A stretch of DNA of 64,000 nt from Calonectria ilicicola (lineage: Eukaryota; Ascomycota; Sordariomycetes; Hypocreales; Nectriaceae): contig CP085831.1 in NCBI GenBank assembly GCA_020809705.1, positions 3,534,001 to 3,598,000 of the forward strand. The letters are read 5' to 3'. The translations under genes were made by a program, and so were the position numbers. The notes below the pieces were generated by a model, which ran no database searches, had not been told where the DNA came from, and saw nothing but the letters and a program-made list of their open reading frames with translations. Below, one piece after another: positions 31,739 to 41,716 of the stretch. How positions within the stretch are numbered: position 1 is the first letter of the stretch; each line of letters opens with the position of its first letter.

Positions 31739-33148
31739 ATGACTACCGACCGTCTCCTCACTCTGTCCAGCCTTCCCGTAGAGGTTCTGCGGCAAATATG
31801 CTCTTATCTATGTTCACACTGCACGGGAGCAAGTGGCTCGGATGAGCAGCTACTTGGGAAAGCCCTCGAGTCGCTATGTCTAACCTCACATCGGTGGAGA
31901 TCTATTGCGCAGCCAGTGTTGTTTCACCATATTCAAGGAAATCGACTGTACAACGTCATTCAAACCCTGGACCAGCGGCCCGATCTTGCTGCCTGCGTCA
32001 GGAAATTTACACAAGCCTCCCTCTTTCGATTTTTCGTTGAAAGCGCCGACGAGCCTGATTTCTCTTTCATCAGGAATCTTGCAAGGAAATTACTTCTTGA
32101 CGGCGATACTGAATCTTTGAACAACACACCATGGGATGAAGTGCTTTTAATCCAGATTTTGATCGTGCTAGCACCCAATATGGAAACACTGAAACTGTGC
32201 ATCGACAATTCTTTCCATGAAATTACATCATTTGACGACTTGTCAAACAGATTCAAGTGCTTACCGGCCGCTGGGCTTCCAAATCTTCGCCATGTCCAGT
32301 TTGGGACGGATTGGAGATGGGGATTTCACCTGTCCAGCCCCGCAGTTGGTGTAATTCTTCAAGGGTCCCCAAACCTGGAGCAACTAACCTTCAAATGCTG
32401 CAAGGTCCAGGCAGAGAACGCAAAGTCACTGGCCTCCATGGTAGCAAAATACCCAAAGTTGCCTCACCTTCGTACTTTGGAATTTCAGAATTGCGCCATT
32501 GGCGACGATGATGGCTGTTTCTTCTTTCTGGCCGAATTGCTTAAAAAGTGCCATCGATTGGAACATTTCCGTCTATGCAGTCAAAAGATGTATGTTAGTG
32601 TTGAGATACATGATCATCTCCCAGCTCCTCGATTGCTTGAAGCCTTGAAGCCACATCGAAAGTCCCTGAAAAGCTTAGACATCGACTTGTTTGAGGCCTT
32701 GGCAGACAACATGAGGCATCCCGATGAATTCAATACATTCATTAATCCAGAGATTCTGAGTCAGTTTACAAGTCTTGAGACTCTGAAGCTTGGCGACGAG
32801 TCTTTCTGCCTGCACCGTCGATACCCTCACCCCCCACTCCCCAGCGTCACGTCCCCGTCATGTTTGACCTCACTCATCCCTCAGTCTGTAAAAACTCTTG
32901 TATTGAGAATCTTCATTCTCAGCAATGCATGGGAAGACCTAGCTGAGCTAGCAGCCCAGGCTCAGGCAGGTCGATTTCCAAACTTAAAGTGCATTAATGC
33001 ATACGCGGTCCCGGAACTTAATGGGGAAAAGCGGGAATATGTCGACCAGCTGATTGAAACGTATGAAAAGACTCATATATCCTTCTCCGTTAAAGAGCAA
33101 AGAGACACATCAAATGAAGGAGAGGATGAGACAGGGTGGATAATGTAG
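31739..33148 (+). CDS. F-box protein with leucine-rich C-terminal region
   Basis: A 469-aa single-exon frame starting at ATG (MTTDRLL). Residues ~8-55 match an F-box (LSSLPVEVLRQICSYL, then LCLTSHRWRSIAQPVLFHHI), the Skp1-binding module of SCF ubiquitin ligases. The rest has irregular Leu-rich segments (LRHVQFG, LEQLTFKCC, LRTLEFQNC, LEHFRLCSQ, LKSLDIDL, LETLKLGDE) spaced like degenerate LRRs that would bind a substrate. The target is unknown. Large expansions of such F-box/LRR proteins are usual in these fungi. Confidence 0.85.
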   Translation: MTTDRLLTLSSLPVEVLRQICSYLCSHCTGASGSDEQLLGKALESLCLTSHRWRSIAQPVLFHHIQGNRLYNVIQTLDQRPDLAACVRKFTQASLFRFFVESADEPDFSFIRNLARKLLLDGDTESLNNTPWDEVLLIQILIVLAPNMETLKLCIDNSFHEITSFDDLSNRFKCLPAAGLPNLRHVQFGTDWRWGFHLSSPAVGVILQGSPNLEQLTFKCCKVQAENAKSLASMVAKYPKLPHLRTLEFQNCAIGDDDGCFFFLAELLKKCHRLEHFRLCSQKMYVSVEIHDHLPAPRLLEALKPHRKSLKSLDIDLFEALADNMRHPDEFNTFINPEILSQFTSLETLKLGDESFCLHRRYPHPPLPSVTSPSCLTSLIPQSVKTLVLRIFILSNAWEDLAELAAQAQAGRFPNLKCINAYAVPELNGEKREYVDQLIETYEKTHISFSVKEQRDTSNEGEDETGWIM

Positions 33149-33185
33149 GGATATTTTGTAATTGGCCAAATTAGATTTCTAAGTT

Positions 33186-33626
33186 CTATGTTCGCTGCTG
33201 CGCGCCCTCATTAATGACCATGAAAGTGTTGTGATTCCCAATTCGGTCCAATCGAACGCCCGCATCGGTGCTTTCCCCCGCATACCAAACACAGTCCCTG
33301 GCATTTGCCTTCATAGAGCGATCCTGTAGCATTTCGAGAACCTTGGTAGTGTGTTCAGTATTCTCGTCGCGAGAGGCGGAGAAGATGAGAATGACGTTGT
33401 TGACTGACAAGCAGAAGGTCTGGTCGACACCCGGGGTGGCATCGAATGCTGCTTCAAGCTCCGGCTGCGAGTGTCGGGTTCCTATTCGTGTGAACCAAGT
33501 TGCATTACATGCATTGTCGAAAGCCATTGGAAGAGTCGGCGACCATACGGCAACATTTGTCTCGACGGACTCGAGATCAACAGCCCCGTTTTGGGGGATG
33601 GAGAATTTCTGTTGCTTTGAGGCCAT
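33186..33626 (-). CDS. Small hypothetical protein (146 aa)
   Basis: An ORF of 146 codons from the ATG at 33626; upstream in-frame sequence lacks an ATG. The product is soluble-looking, without signal peptide or TM segment. It is rich in mixed residues with segments NVAVWSPTLPMAFDNACNA and DQTFCLSVNNVILIFSASRD that look like an ordered alpha/beta fold. I do not recognise the family. It is convergent with the F-box gene, whose stop is only 37 bp away. It could be a fungal orphan. Confidence 0.6.
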   Translation of the reverse strand: MASKQQKFSIPQNGAVDLESVETNVAVWSPTLPMAFDNACNATWFTRIGTRHSQPELEAAFDATPGVDQTFCLSVNNVILIFSASRDENTEHTTKVLEMLQDRSMKANARDCVWYAGESTDAGVRLDRIGNHNTFMVINEGAQQRT

Positions 33627-34197
33627 TTTGTGTGCTTTGAAAAGATTTTGCACCAGCAAGGAATTGGAGAGCACAGAAATCAAGGGTAATATGTATGTCT
33701 TGGTCTTATCGATAAGCCATTACATCTGGAAGAGCGATTGGTGAAGCTGGATTAATTGGTGTGGTGCCATATCCGTCTGTCTCTGCAGCTAGCTGAAAAA
33801 AGCCGATCTTTAGATACGTAACAAACCAAACCAAACCAAACCCTCTTTTATTAGGGACTTAATCGACACAAATGCCACCGAAAGTAGACGCTGCAATTCC
33901 ATCTTAATTTTAGATCATAATTATAGTACAGAGTATCATCACACTGAGATAATTTGCCACATACAGGACATTAACGGCAAATCTAGCTTGTTAGGTTCGT
34001 GCGTTCGCGTTGTATAGAGCAAGCGATCGCCCTTTACCAAATGAGCCATTCCTAGCTTCATAAGCTATATGTGGTCACGTTACTCATTCACTAGATGAAT
34101 GGTGAAACCGGCTAACATTATGCAATACGGCTTTCTGAAACGATAACTTGATATTTTTAACATCATATGGAAAGTTTTAACCCGGTGGGTTTAATGT
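33627..34197. other. Intergenic spacer with AAACC microsatellite
   Basis: 571 bp between two minus-strand genes. A short (AAACC)n tract (four units) lies at 33821-33843. No gene is seen. Confidence 0.5.
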
Positions 34198-36201
34198 TCA
34201 AAAGCCAAGGTCAGGCAAAGAAAAAAGGCCACCTCCAGCAGCCTCAGCGAGATTTATAACATCCTTTCCAAGGTCGTCCCATTCCTGTCCGCTAACCAAA
34301 TCCAACAATGACCGGTCTGCAGTCGGCATAGCGACAGGCACAGCCACAAATTCCTCCTCCTTCATTGCCACCTGCTTGTAGATCTTTGCCTCGCTCACCA
34401 TTTCATAGGCAACATCCGGCACCATCTCGTCCTTTTGCTCTTTTCTTTCCTTCTGTTGCTTCACTTGCTTCCGTTCCGTCTGTTCCTTCTTCTTGGGTGT
34501 CGGCGGGTCGATGCTTTGGCTCCATTGGAAGACATTTTCTTTATCCCACTTTTCCCTTACCTCCCTCAGGTCTTCAATGTTCTTACCAAAATATGCTTCG
34601 CCGGGAGAAGGGAGGTCCTCATCGCCACTATTCAAGCGTGCGTCGGCAAAATTGATGTACTTGGCGATGCCACCCATGGAGTATGGCCTCAGCTGTTCCT
34701 CGAATCCCTTCAGGAAAGACATCATCTTTTTACCCAAAAACTTCTCCTCCCACTCGACCTTGATGTAGGTATGGAAGCGAGCACCACGCCAATAAACAGC
34801 AGAGGGAATATCGGGTTCTTCTCCCTTGCCTCCGGCGTGAATCCACGTCACCTGCAGCATTCCTTTTTCGCCCTTGAATTGAGATCTGAAAGAAATCATG
34901 CGGTCTTTGATGATCTTGGTGATTTCTTCAATCTTTGCATCCTTATCAAAGCAGAAGGACGTGTAAAAGTCGAAGGTCTTATTAGTGGGGAAAGACTTTT
35001 GGATTTCTTCTGACCACTGTGCGACAAGCGTCTCATGGAGGAAAAGGGTAGATTGCTCTTGGAATGATCTCCTAATCAATTCCTTGCGTGGAAAAACACC
35101 ACACGAGTTCTTCTTAATCTCCTTTCTAAATGGGTCTTTCTTACCATTGTAGTAGGTTAGGAAACGAACTCCAATCGGGGTTTGAGGATCAGACTTGTCA
35201 AGCTCGCACAGCCAGGTGCTGTCGATGGTCATCTCATGCGACCAATCGGCCTTGTAGAATTCATTCATTGCGTGTACGAACTCATCCGTCGTGATGGGGT
35301 TTGTGATATCTGCCTTTTCCGTCTTTTCTTTCTTTTCCTTCTTAGGACACGATTCTGTCGATTCAGTCTTCCCGGCAGCAGCTTTCTCGGCAGCGGCCTT
35401 TGCAGTACCAGCCGTTGCAGCAGCGGCCTTCTCAATAGCCACTTTTTTCGCATCAATCTCGTCTTCCGAATCTTCCGAATCGAAATCTGTCGGAGTAGGA
35501 ACAGTGGCGTCGGGAATCAGCTTGGGGTACCAAGTAAATCGCCCAGCAACCACCTCTGGTCCATGAAGCTTCTGAACCTTCATTCTCATTTTGACAAGAA
35601 CACCAAAGTTGCCACCGCCGGCACCTCGAAGGGCCCAAAACAACTTTTTATTCTTGGTGGGGGTTGCAGTAACGAGCTCTCCGTTTGCGGCGACAATTGT
35701 CATGGATTCAACAGTGTCACATCCCAATCCGAAGCTGCGAGTAAATGGTCCAAGACCACCTCCAAGAGTGAAGCCACTGACTCCTACAGTGGGGCACCGA
35801 CCACCGTTAATGATGCATCCATTGTGCCGGCCATTGATCAGCTTCTTATAAACGTGGCCCCACTGCGCACCACCTTGCATTGTGACGGTTCCTTCTTCTT
35901 CTTTGTTCATGACAAGGTGAACATCGTTCATCTTCACCAGGTCCAGGAGAATCCCAGTGTTCGCAGTGGAAAAGCCGGCATAGGAATGACCACCACCCTT
36001 GATAGTGAGAGGCAGATCCTCAGCTTGTGCTTCCTTGACGATGACTTGCACTTGGGATGCATGCGTAGGTTGAACAACATAGCTGGGTCTGGAGAAGCGA
36101 TAGACGAGATTCGAATTTGCGACGGAGCGCTCGTACTCTACCTCACCAGGTCGATAAACGGTGATTTTTTGGTGCACCAGAGAATCGTAGATGGACGCCA
36201 T
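34198..36201 (-). CDS. BBE-type FAD-linked oxidoreductase (PCMH FAD-binding domain)
   Basis: A 667-aa single-exon frame. The PCMH FAD domain covers roughly residues 40-215. IKGGGHSYAG contains H72, the usual 8-alpha-histidyl FAD anchor, and GGRCPTVGVSG contains C136, positioned as the second (6-S-cysteinyl) anchor of bicovalent berberine-bridge-type enzymes. LGGGLGPFTRSFGLGCD and ALRGAGGGNFGV complete the domain. The C-terminal BBE segment shows YINFADARLNSGDED and YFGKN. No signal peptide is evident, so it is probably intracellular. Between about 235 and 300 sits an Ala/Lys/Glu-rich insert, and near 575-605 a Lys/Glu/Gln-rich tail segment, making it longer than the usual 450-550 aa. Substrate is unknown. 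Confidence 0.88.
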   Translation of the reverse strand: MASIYDSLVHQKITVYRPGEVEYERSVANSNLVYRFSRPSYVVQPTHASQVQVIVKEAQAEDLPLTIKGGGHSYAGFSTANTGILLDLVKMNDVHLVMNKEEEGTVTMQGGAQWGHVYKKLINGRHNGCIINGGRCPTVGVSGFTLGGGLGPFTRSFGLGCDTVESMTIVAANGELVTATPTKNKKLFWALRGAGGGNFGVLVKMRMKVQKLHGPEVVAGRFTWYPKLIPDATVPTPTDFDSEDSEDEIDAKKVAIEKAAAATAGTAKAAAEKAAAGKTESTESCPKKEKKEKTEKADITNPITTDEFVHAMNEFYKADWSHEMTIDSTWLCELDKSDPQTPIGVRFLTYYNGKKDPFRKEIKKNSCGVFPRKELIRRSFQEQSTLFLHETLVAQWSEEIQKSFPTNKTFDFYTSFCFDKDAKIEEITKIIKDRMISFRSQFKGEKGMLQVTWIHAGGKGEEPDIPSAVYWRGARFHTYIKVEWEEKFLGKKMMSFLKGFEEQLRPYSMGGIAKYINFADARLNSGDEDLPSPGEAYFGKNIEDLREVREKWDKENVFQWSQSIDPPTPKKKEQTERKQVKQQKERKEQKDEMVPDVAYEMVSEAKIYKQVAMKEEEFVAVPVAMPTADRSLLDLVSGQEWDDLGKDVINLAEAAGGGLFSLPDLGF

Positions 36202-37459
36202 GGCTGAGGAAGATTATTGAATGATGGGGTATCTTGCTGTCGTCAGGGGGTTAATTGGATCCACTATCGCCTATTAATTGTTCAAGGACAAGCAGGTAAG
36301 TGATTATATTCATCATTGTCCAAATGAACTGGATAAGTGGCCTTTTTATCCTCAGTAGGGACGCTGCGGGGAGCAGTTTCCACGTAAACACTATCATATT
36401 TCACCTTTCAGCTCGCCCTAAACTATTGTGGCGGCCCTCGTGAGTGGATACAGCGGCCCAAGCCGGGCAATAGTTCGATGCAGGGGCCGGTTCTAGGCCG
36501 CGAATGGACGAATTGACTTAGAATACATGGGTCTATTGGCTGGCTGCCTGCCTCATTCTCACATTTTGACTAGCAGATAGAAACTATTGATATTGTGAGA
36601 GCTAATGCTGCAGTATTGGGTCTGGACAGTGCGCTGCGCCGCGCAGTCGCCCTTGGCATTCCGTTCTAACCCAGGTTGCCTTCTATCTCTCCAGTCCCTC
36701 ATTCTTGGGTTCAGCTGTGAAAAATATACATTTCAGTCCCATCTGGCAACTTTGCCAATCCTTGGGACTGGTGCATCACCTCTTGGGGAGATTTGCACAA
36801 GAAACCAATATTATTGGCCAGCATAGCAAGAAATATGATCCGGTAAATCCCGCCCAGATGACCTGTGGCGCATCCCGTGTCGCCCATCCGAGTGATTTGA
36901 GACAGTACGTATCACCAAATTCGCTTTGGCCGAATGCGGGGATTTTCAGCTGGGATGTGCGCCGGCGGCTTACCTGCACAAAGCTGAAAACCGCAAAGTT
37001 TGCAACGGGCGTAGAACGAGTGGCTGATCTGAACAATAAGGTAAAAACTTATTTATTTTAATTTCTAGGTCACATAGTCTTTGGGGGGAAAGTTGATACC
37101 CCGCGGCGAAGCGGACGAACTGGTGATCCGCGACCAGCCGCCCCGCAAAGCCCCATGAGACCAGCCCAACATGATCGGGGCCTACTGAGTGTGATAGCCC
37201 CAATTGAATCTCTTATGTGCGACATACTAGACGTAACAACACAAATCAAGTTTTAAAATGTGACCAGGTCCATCATCTTCACCATCACAGTGATATCACA
37301 GGCAACAATGTCAAAACCCATCCTCCTATTTAAGCCAGGTGTTCGTTGCCTGGAAAACCCACCTTTTCCTCTCTTGGTCGCATTTTCCATCCTCACAACT
37401 AGCATTTCTCGCCATATCATCAAAAGGCTGCTAAGCTATACTATTAACCCATTCTGACT
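36202..37459. other. Intergenic region upstream of TIL-type gene
   Basis: 1258 bp without a recognisable gene. It includes a GC-rich patch near 37090-37160 and a CTATTTAAGCC TATA-like box at about 37325-37335, roughly 130 nt before the small secreted protein start. Confidence 0.45.
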
Positions 37460-37838
37460 ATGAAGGCGGTCACTTCCATTATCTTCCTCTTTGTCGCCGT
37501 GTCGATGGCGAGTCCGTGGAGAAGACCACAATACCCGGTATTTAACATTTGAACCACTCCCACCTTGACGGCAAAAAACACGCGCGACTAATCAAGTGAT
37601 TTCTCTTGCTACTAGAAGAATAAAGTATGGACAAATTGCGGGACAGCATGCCCCCCTAGGTGCGATTCGCCACCCTTTCGAGCCTGCACGAAGCAGTGTG
37701 TGATTGGCTATCAATGCAGGAGAGACTACCTGCTTAATGATGTACGTTAATCCCACTGATATAACTCCATATTGGGACAACGTAAGCTGATTAGCTCCAA
37801 CGTAGTTTGGAGAGTGTGTATTACCTTCGGATTGCTAA
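37460..37838 (+). CDS. Small secreted cysteine-rich protein, trypsin-inhibitor-like (TIL) fold
   Basis: Three short exons, too small for an ORF search: 37460-37537, 37616-37741 and 37806-37838. Introns of 78 and 64 nt have GTATTT/GTACGT donors and CTAAT-like branch sites. The product is 78 aa. Residues 1-18 (MKAVTSIIFLFVAVSMAS) are a signal peptide. The mature part reads NKVWTNCGTACPPRC, then CTKQCVIGYQC and GECVLPSDC. This cysteine spacing and the VWTxCGxxCPPxC opening are those of TIL domains, which inhibit serine proteases or form defensive peptides. Eight of the ten classical cysteines are present. The protein ends at the last Cys, as TIL domains do, supporting the three-exon model. It lies 0.8 kb from the RIP-mutated transposon block. 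Confidence 0.75.
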
Positions 37839-38621
37839 AAACGGTGACAAGCAAACCCGATGCAGACATCCCCAAACAGCCACGTTGCTTTTGTAGTTTA
37901 ACACTATTCAATGCCCGTTTATGCGATGATAGTTCTCCATAAGTTGGTGTAGGGATATTTGGCTCGTTAAATAGAACGCCTCTAATTATGAGTAAAAGAA
38001 GGTTAAAACAAGAATTTGATAGTTGTACACTGTGTCAATGGTGGGAGCCCCAGTGCGACATCCGCCAGATTCTTGGGGGTTGCAAATCATGGGAAATTCT
38101 TTGTCACATTCTGACTATTTTCTTTCTACTTCTAAATTTGATACGGAGTATTACGTGTATGCGTAAATGGTTGCCGCATGATATCCTTGTTTGTGGCATG
38201 GGGCTATATTATGAGACAAAGGTTGACGCTTCCCATCTCTGCATATCCGCATGACCCATGGCCCCTTTTGTTTATGGCTACTCACGCGTGCTCAGAGGCG
38301 CGGTCATGGTTTCCCAATAAAAAAAAGCAAGACTGATTTCGCATGAGAACGTGTAGAGATTTAAAAGAAAAAAGAACGTAACCTATCTGGTATGAGAGGT
38401 CTTGTGTACTTGGTAGTTAAAAAAGAAAATAGCATTTCAAGGAAGTTTTTATACGACGGATCTCGCGCTTGCGACAAAAGAAATACCTACTATTTGAATT
38501 TTATTTGAACATTATTATAAAAAGCATAATCTAGAATAAAATAGTAGGAGTATTTTATAGATTTACTAGTATAACATAGGAAGAACTTAAATATGCTTAA
38601 CCTATATATTCTAATTACGTA
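37839..38621. other. Spacer between TIL-type gene and transposon block
   Basis: 783 bp, becoming AT-rich from about 38490. An 88-codon frame at 37988-38254 has no recognisable features. Nothing else is supported. Confidence 0.45.
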
Positions 38622-38660
38622 TACCGTAAAATCTCACGAAATTCGTCCATGCTGTGGAGC
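38622..38660 (+). repeat. Left terminal inverted repeat of DNA transposon
   Basis: Starts TACCGTAAAATCTCACG and ends GCTGTGGAGC. It is the exact reverse complement of 60575-60613, and similarity continues imperfectly inward for about 20 more bases (GGCTTG, TAACC). The first TA is the probable target duplication. Confidence 0.93.
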
Positions 38661-38801
38661 CCTGGGCTTGCAGATAACCCCACTTAGTCTGAGACATACT
38701 AACTGTATCTGGTCAGCCATCTGACCTCATGATGCCCGAATTTATATTATTGAAGCTATTAATGAAGCTATTTTCGAGTATTTTTATTGTGATTAGCTAT
38801 G

Positions 38802-39016
38802 TGTAACGAACTGGATTCACGACTAGGGTGAAGCATGAATGGGACCGCAATAGATCTCTGTTTTTATTACTAAGACTTTAATTTGATGAATTGTAGAACC
38901 ATTTGCCTGTGCTTATTATATAATATTATTGTAGGTATTCTTGCTTTATAATATCTTGTATTAATATATATTTGGTATATATGTTTAATTAGTTCTTTTG
39001 ATTTTATATTTTTATA
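38802..39016. repeat. Left LTR of Gypsy C
   Basis: 215 bp, aligned without gaps to 51741-51955. In the first 59 positions this copy has G or C wherever the other copy has A or T, and the reverse holds at the far end. Its left end is intact (TGTAACGAACTGGATTCACG); its right end is mutated. Confidence 0.9.
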
Positions 39017-40103
39017 ATTATTTTTTTTTTAGAGATTTATTTTTAAATTTTAAAAGGATTTAGTAAAAGTAATATTATTTTTATATTTTATTATTTTATT
39101 TTTTATATATTTTTTTAATTTATTTATAATATTTATATATTAAAATTATTATATTTTTAAAATAAATTTTAGATTTTTATATATTATATTTTATAAATTA
39201 TTTAATTTATTTAATTTAATATAATATTTTATTATTATTATTTTTATATATAATAATTTTTTTAATTTTTTATTTATTTTTTTCTTTAATTAATTTTAAT
39301 AAATAAATAATAATATTATTTTTAATATCTTTTTAAAATTTAAGTAAAAAAATTAAAAAATATTATATATTTATTAATATTATTTAAGTAAATATATTTT
39401 ATAAGTCTATTATTTTATTCTTTTAATAATAATAACTTTAATAAATTTAAATATAAGCTTCTTATACTTAAATCTAAAGTTCTTTATAAATAAATTAATA
39501 ATTTATTCTTTTTTATACTTTATAATAATATACCTTTTATTATAATATTTAATTTATATTTTTATAACTTTTTATTAATATTATTAAACTTAAATATATA
39601 TATAACTTAAAATTTTAATATACTTTTATATACTTTATATATAAATCTTTAAATACTTTAAAATATATTTAATTATTCTAAAATAATAATTATATAATAC
39701 TTATATTAATAATACTTTAATAATATTATATTAATTATTATTATAAATAAACTTACTTTTAAGGAATTATATTACCTATCTCTTTAAAATTTTTTCTATA
39801 AATAATCTTAAATATCTTTTTAAGATCTAGTATATTTACTTAATTTATCTATTAATCTAAAGATAGTAAATAATAGATAATTACTTAATTATTATTTATT
39901 CTTTTATTAATTCTTTCTAGAATTAGTTTATAAATAATTTATTTTAATTATTTATAATACCTTTTAATATTTTATATTAATATTCTATATACTTATATAA
40001 TATTTATATTATTTAAATAATAATAAATATCTTCTTTATAAATATAAATATAATAAACTTTATTATATAATAAATAATTATAAAAATAGTATTATATTCT
40101 TCT

Positions 40104-40641
40104 TATAAGAAGATAAGAGATATATTATCTAATCCAATAGACTAAAAGATCAACCAATTCTTATATATTATATAGAAATTACACCTCATATCAATATATA
40201 AAACACTTCCTTACAATTATCCCCCTTCCTCTAATAACACATCCCAAATTATACTATTCCTCTATTAATCCTAATAATCTCACTTAAGGATATTATTAAC
40301 CTCAGGCAATTAATCATCAAGCCTTATACACCTCAGCTTCTAAGGAACTAGACCGACCCTATCAAGTGCCTAGGAATAACATAACTAATATTAATCCCCA
40401 AGACTAGCCATAGCAGCAACTATACATAATAGCCTTATAAGCCCAATGTAAGCCTAATGTAATCATAGACCTAGGGTTCAAACCTGTAGTCTTTATATAG
40501 CTAGAAGACCTATAATATATAAGAATAATTATAAGAAGATAAGAGATATGTTATCTAATCTAATAGATTAAAAGATTAATTAATTCTTGTATATTGTGTG
40601 GGAATTGCACCTTATATTAATATATAAGGCACTTCCTTATA
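40104..40641. mobile_element. TRIM-like miniature LTR retrotransposon (538 bp)
   Basis: Two 112-bp direct repeats (40104-40215 and 40530-40641) flank 314 bp of noncoding sequence. The 5-bp duplication CTTCT lies at 40099-40103 and 40642-40646. Size, LTR-like repeats, lack of coding capacity and 5-bp duplication fit a terminal-repeat retrotransposon in miniature. The inside retains many C but few G, unlike surrounding DNA, and includes a tRNA B-box-like GGGTTCAAACCTG at 40474-40486. It is inserted into Gypsy C. Confidence 0.78.
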
Positions 40642-41320
40642 CTTCTTTATTATTATAGATACTTTAAGGCAACCTTATAATAAAATCTATATTAATTTCT
40701 TAAAAAAAGTATATTAGTAATAGTAGAGACTATAGCTTCCTATATAATCTATAATATAGGATTTATACACCCTAATATATCTAATATCTTAAAATATAAT
40801 TATATATATTTTCTATAATTCCTTTCTAATAGAATTTTCTTTTAATAAATTCAATTATTTTAATAACTTTTATATACTTTACCCTTAAATTATTATAATA
40901 TTTATAAAGTATCTTAATCCTTAATATATACTATACTAAAATAACTAACCTTCTTTTATAAAAAAGTATACTATTTCTATTTAAGTAGTATACCTTTGTA
41001 TCTCTAGTGCCCTATTTAACCTTCTATATCTACTATTAATAAAAAAGATCTTTAATTTATAATTCTTAAACTAATTCTTTTAATTATATAAATAATTAAA
41101 TAAAAAATACTATTTTACTTTTTATAAGCTCTTTTATAATAGAATATAAAATAAGTTATTTTAGATTAACTACCTTAACTTCTAATAAATCCTTATAATT
41201 AAAGTATATAATCTCTTTTTATTAAATATTTTCTTTTATAATAATATTACTAGCCTTTTACTATTATATAATTAAAAAGATTATAATTATATTCTATTAA
41301 TCTAGTAATCTAATAATCTA

Positions 41321-41716
41321 TGTTATGACCCATAACACGCCTGGGCGGTCAAACAAGGCAGAAACGATACTTACCTACCCTATAGCCCCACACCAACCAA
41401 TAAGGAAGCGCTCACAAGCAATCATTTATAAGCATTAGTGATTACCCTGTAATCATTACCTTAATCATTAATATATTAGATAGAATTAATATAATGAGCG
41501 TTTATTAGATAATAATATAAAAATAGATTAGAATCTGCCCTTATAATTAATATTAATTAACTTTTAATATAATTTAGTTATTTTAATTATAATTAACTAT
41601 TATTTAATATAATACTTTTATTACTTTATTTATTATAATATATCTAATTATTCTACTAATAATAAATCTTTTATTCTAATTAATTTATTAAATTAAGAAT
41701 TAATTAAATTATTATA
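41321..41716. repeat. Left LTR of Gypsy A
   Basis: 396 bp. The first ~150 bp keep normal GC (GCCTGGGCGGTCAAACAAGG) and the last ~220 bp are fully AT-converted. Its partner at 47827-48222 shows the opposite gradient. Confidence 0.9.

Noticed and set aside
35182..36207. 341-codon frame on the plus strand
   Set aside because: Antisense shadow of the FAD oxidase; composition and lack of domains do not support a gene.
37988..38254. 88-codon frame left of the transposon block
   Set aside because: No signal peptide, domain or splice evidence.
40474..40486. B-box-like GGGTTCAAACCTG taken as a tRNA or SINE
   Set aside because: No A box, no cloverleaf and no poly-A tail; the sequence lies inside an element with LTR-like repeats.
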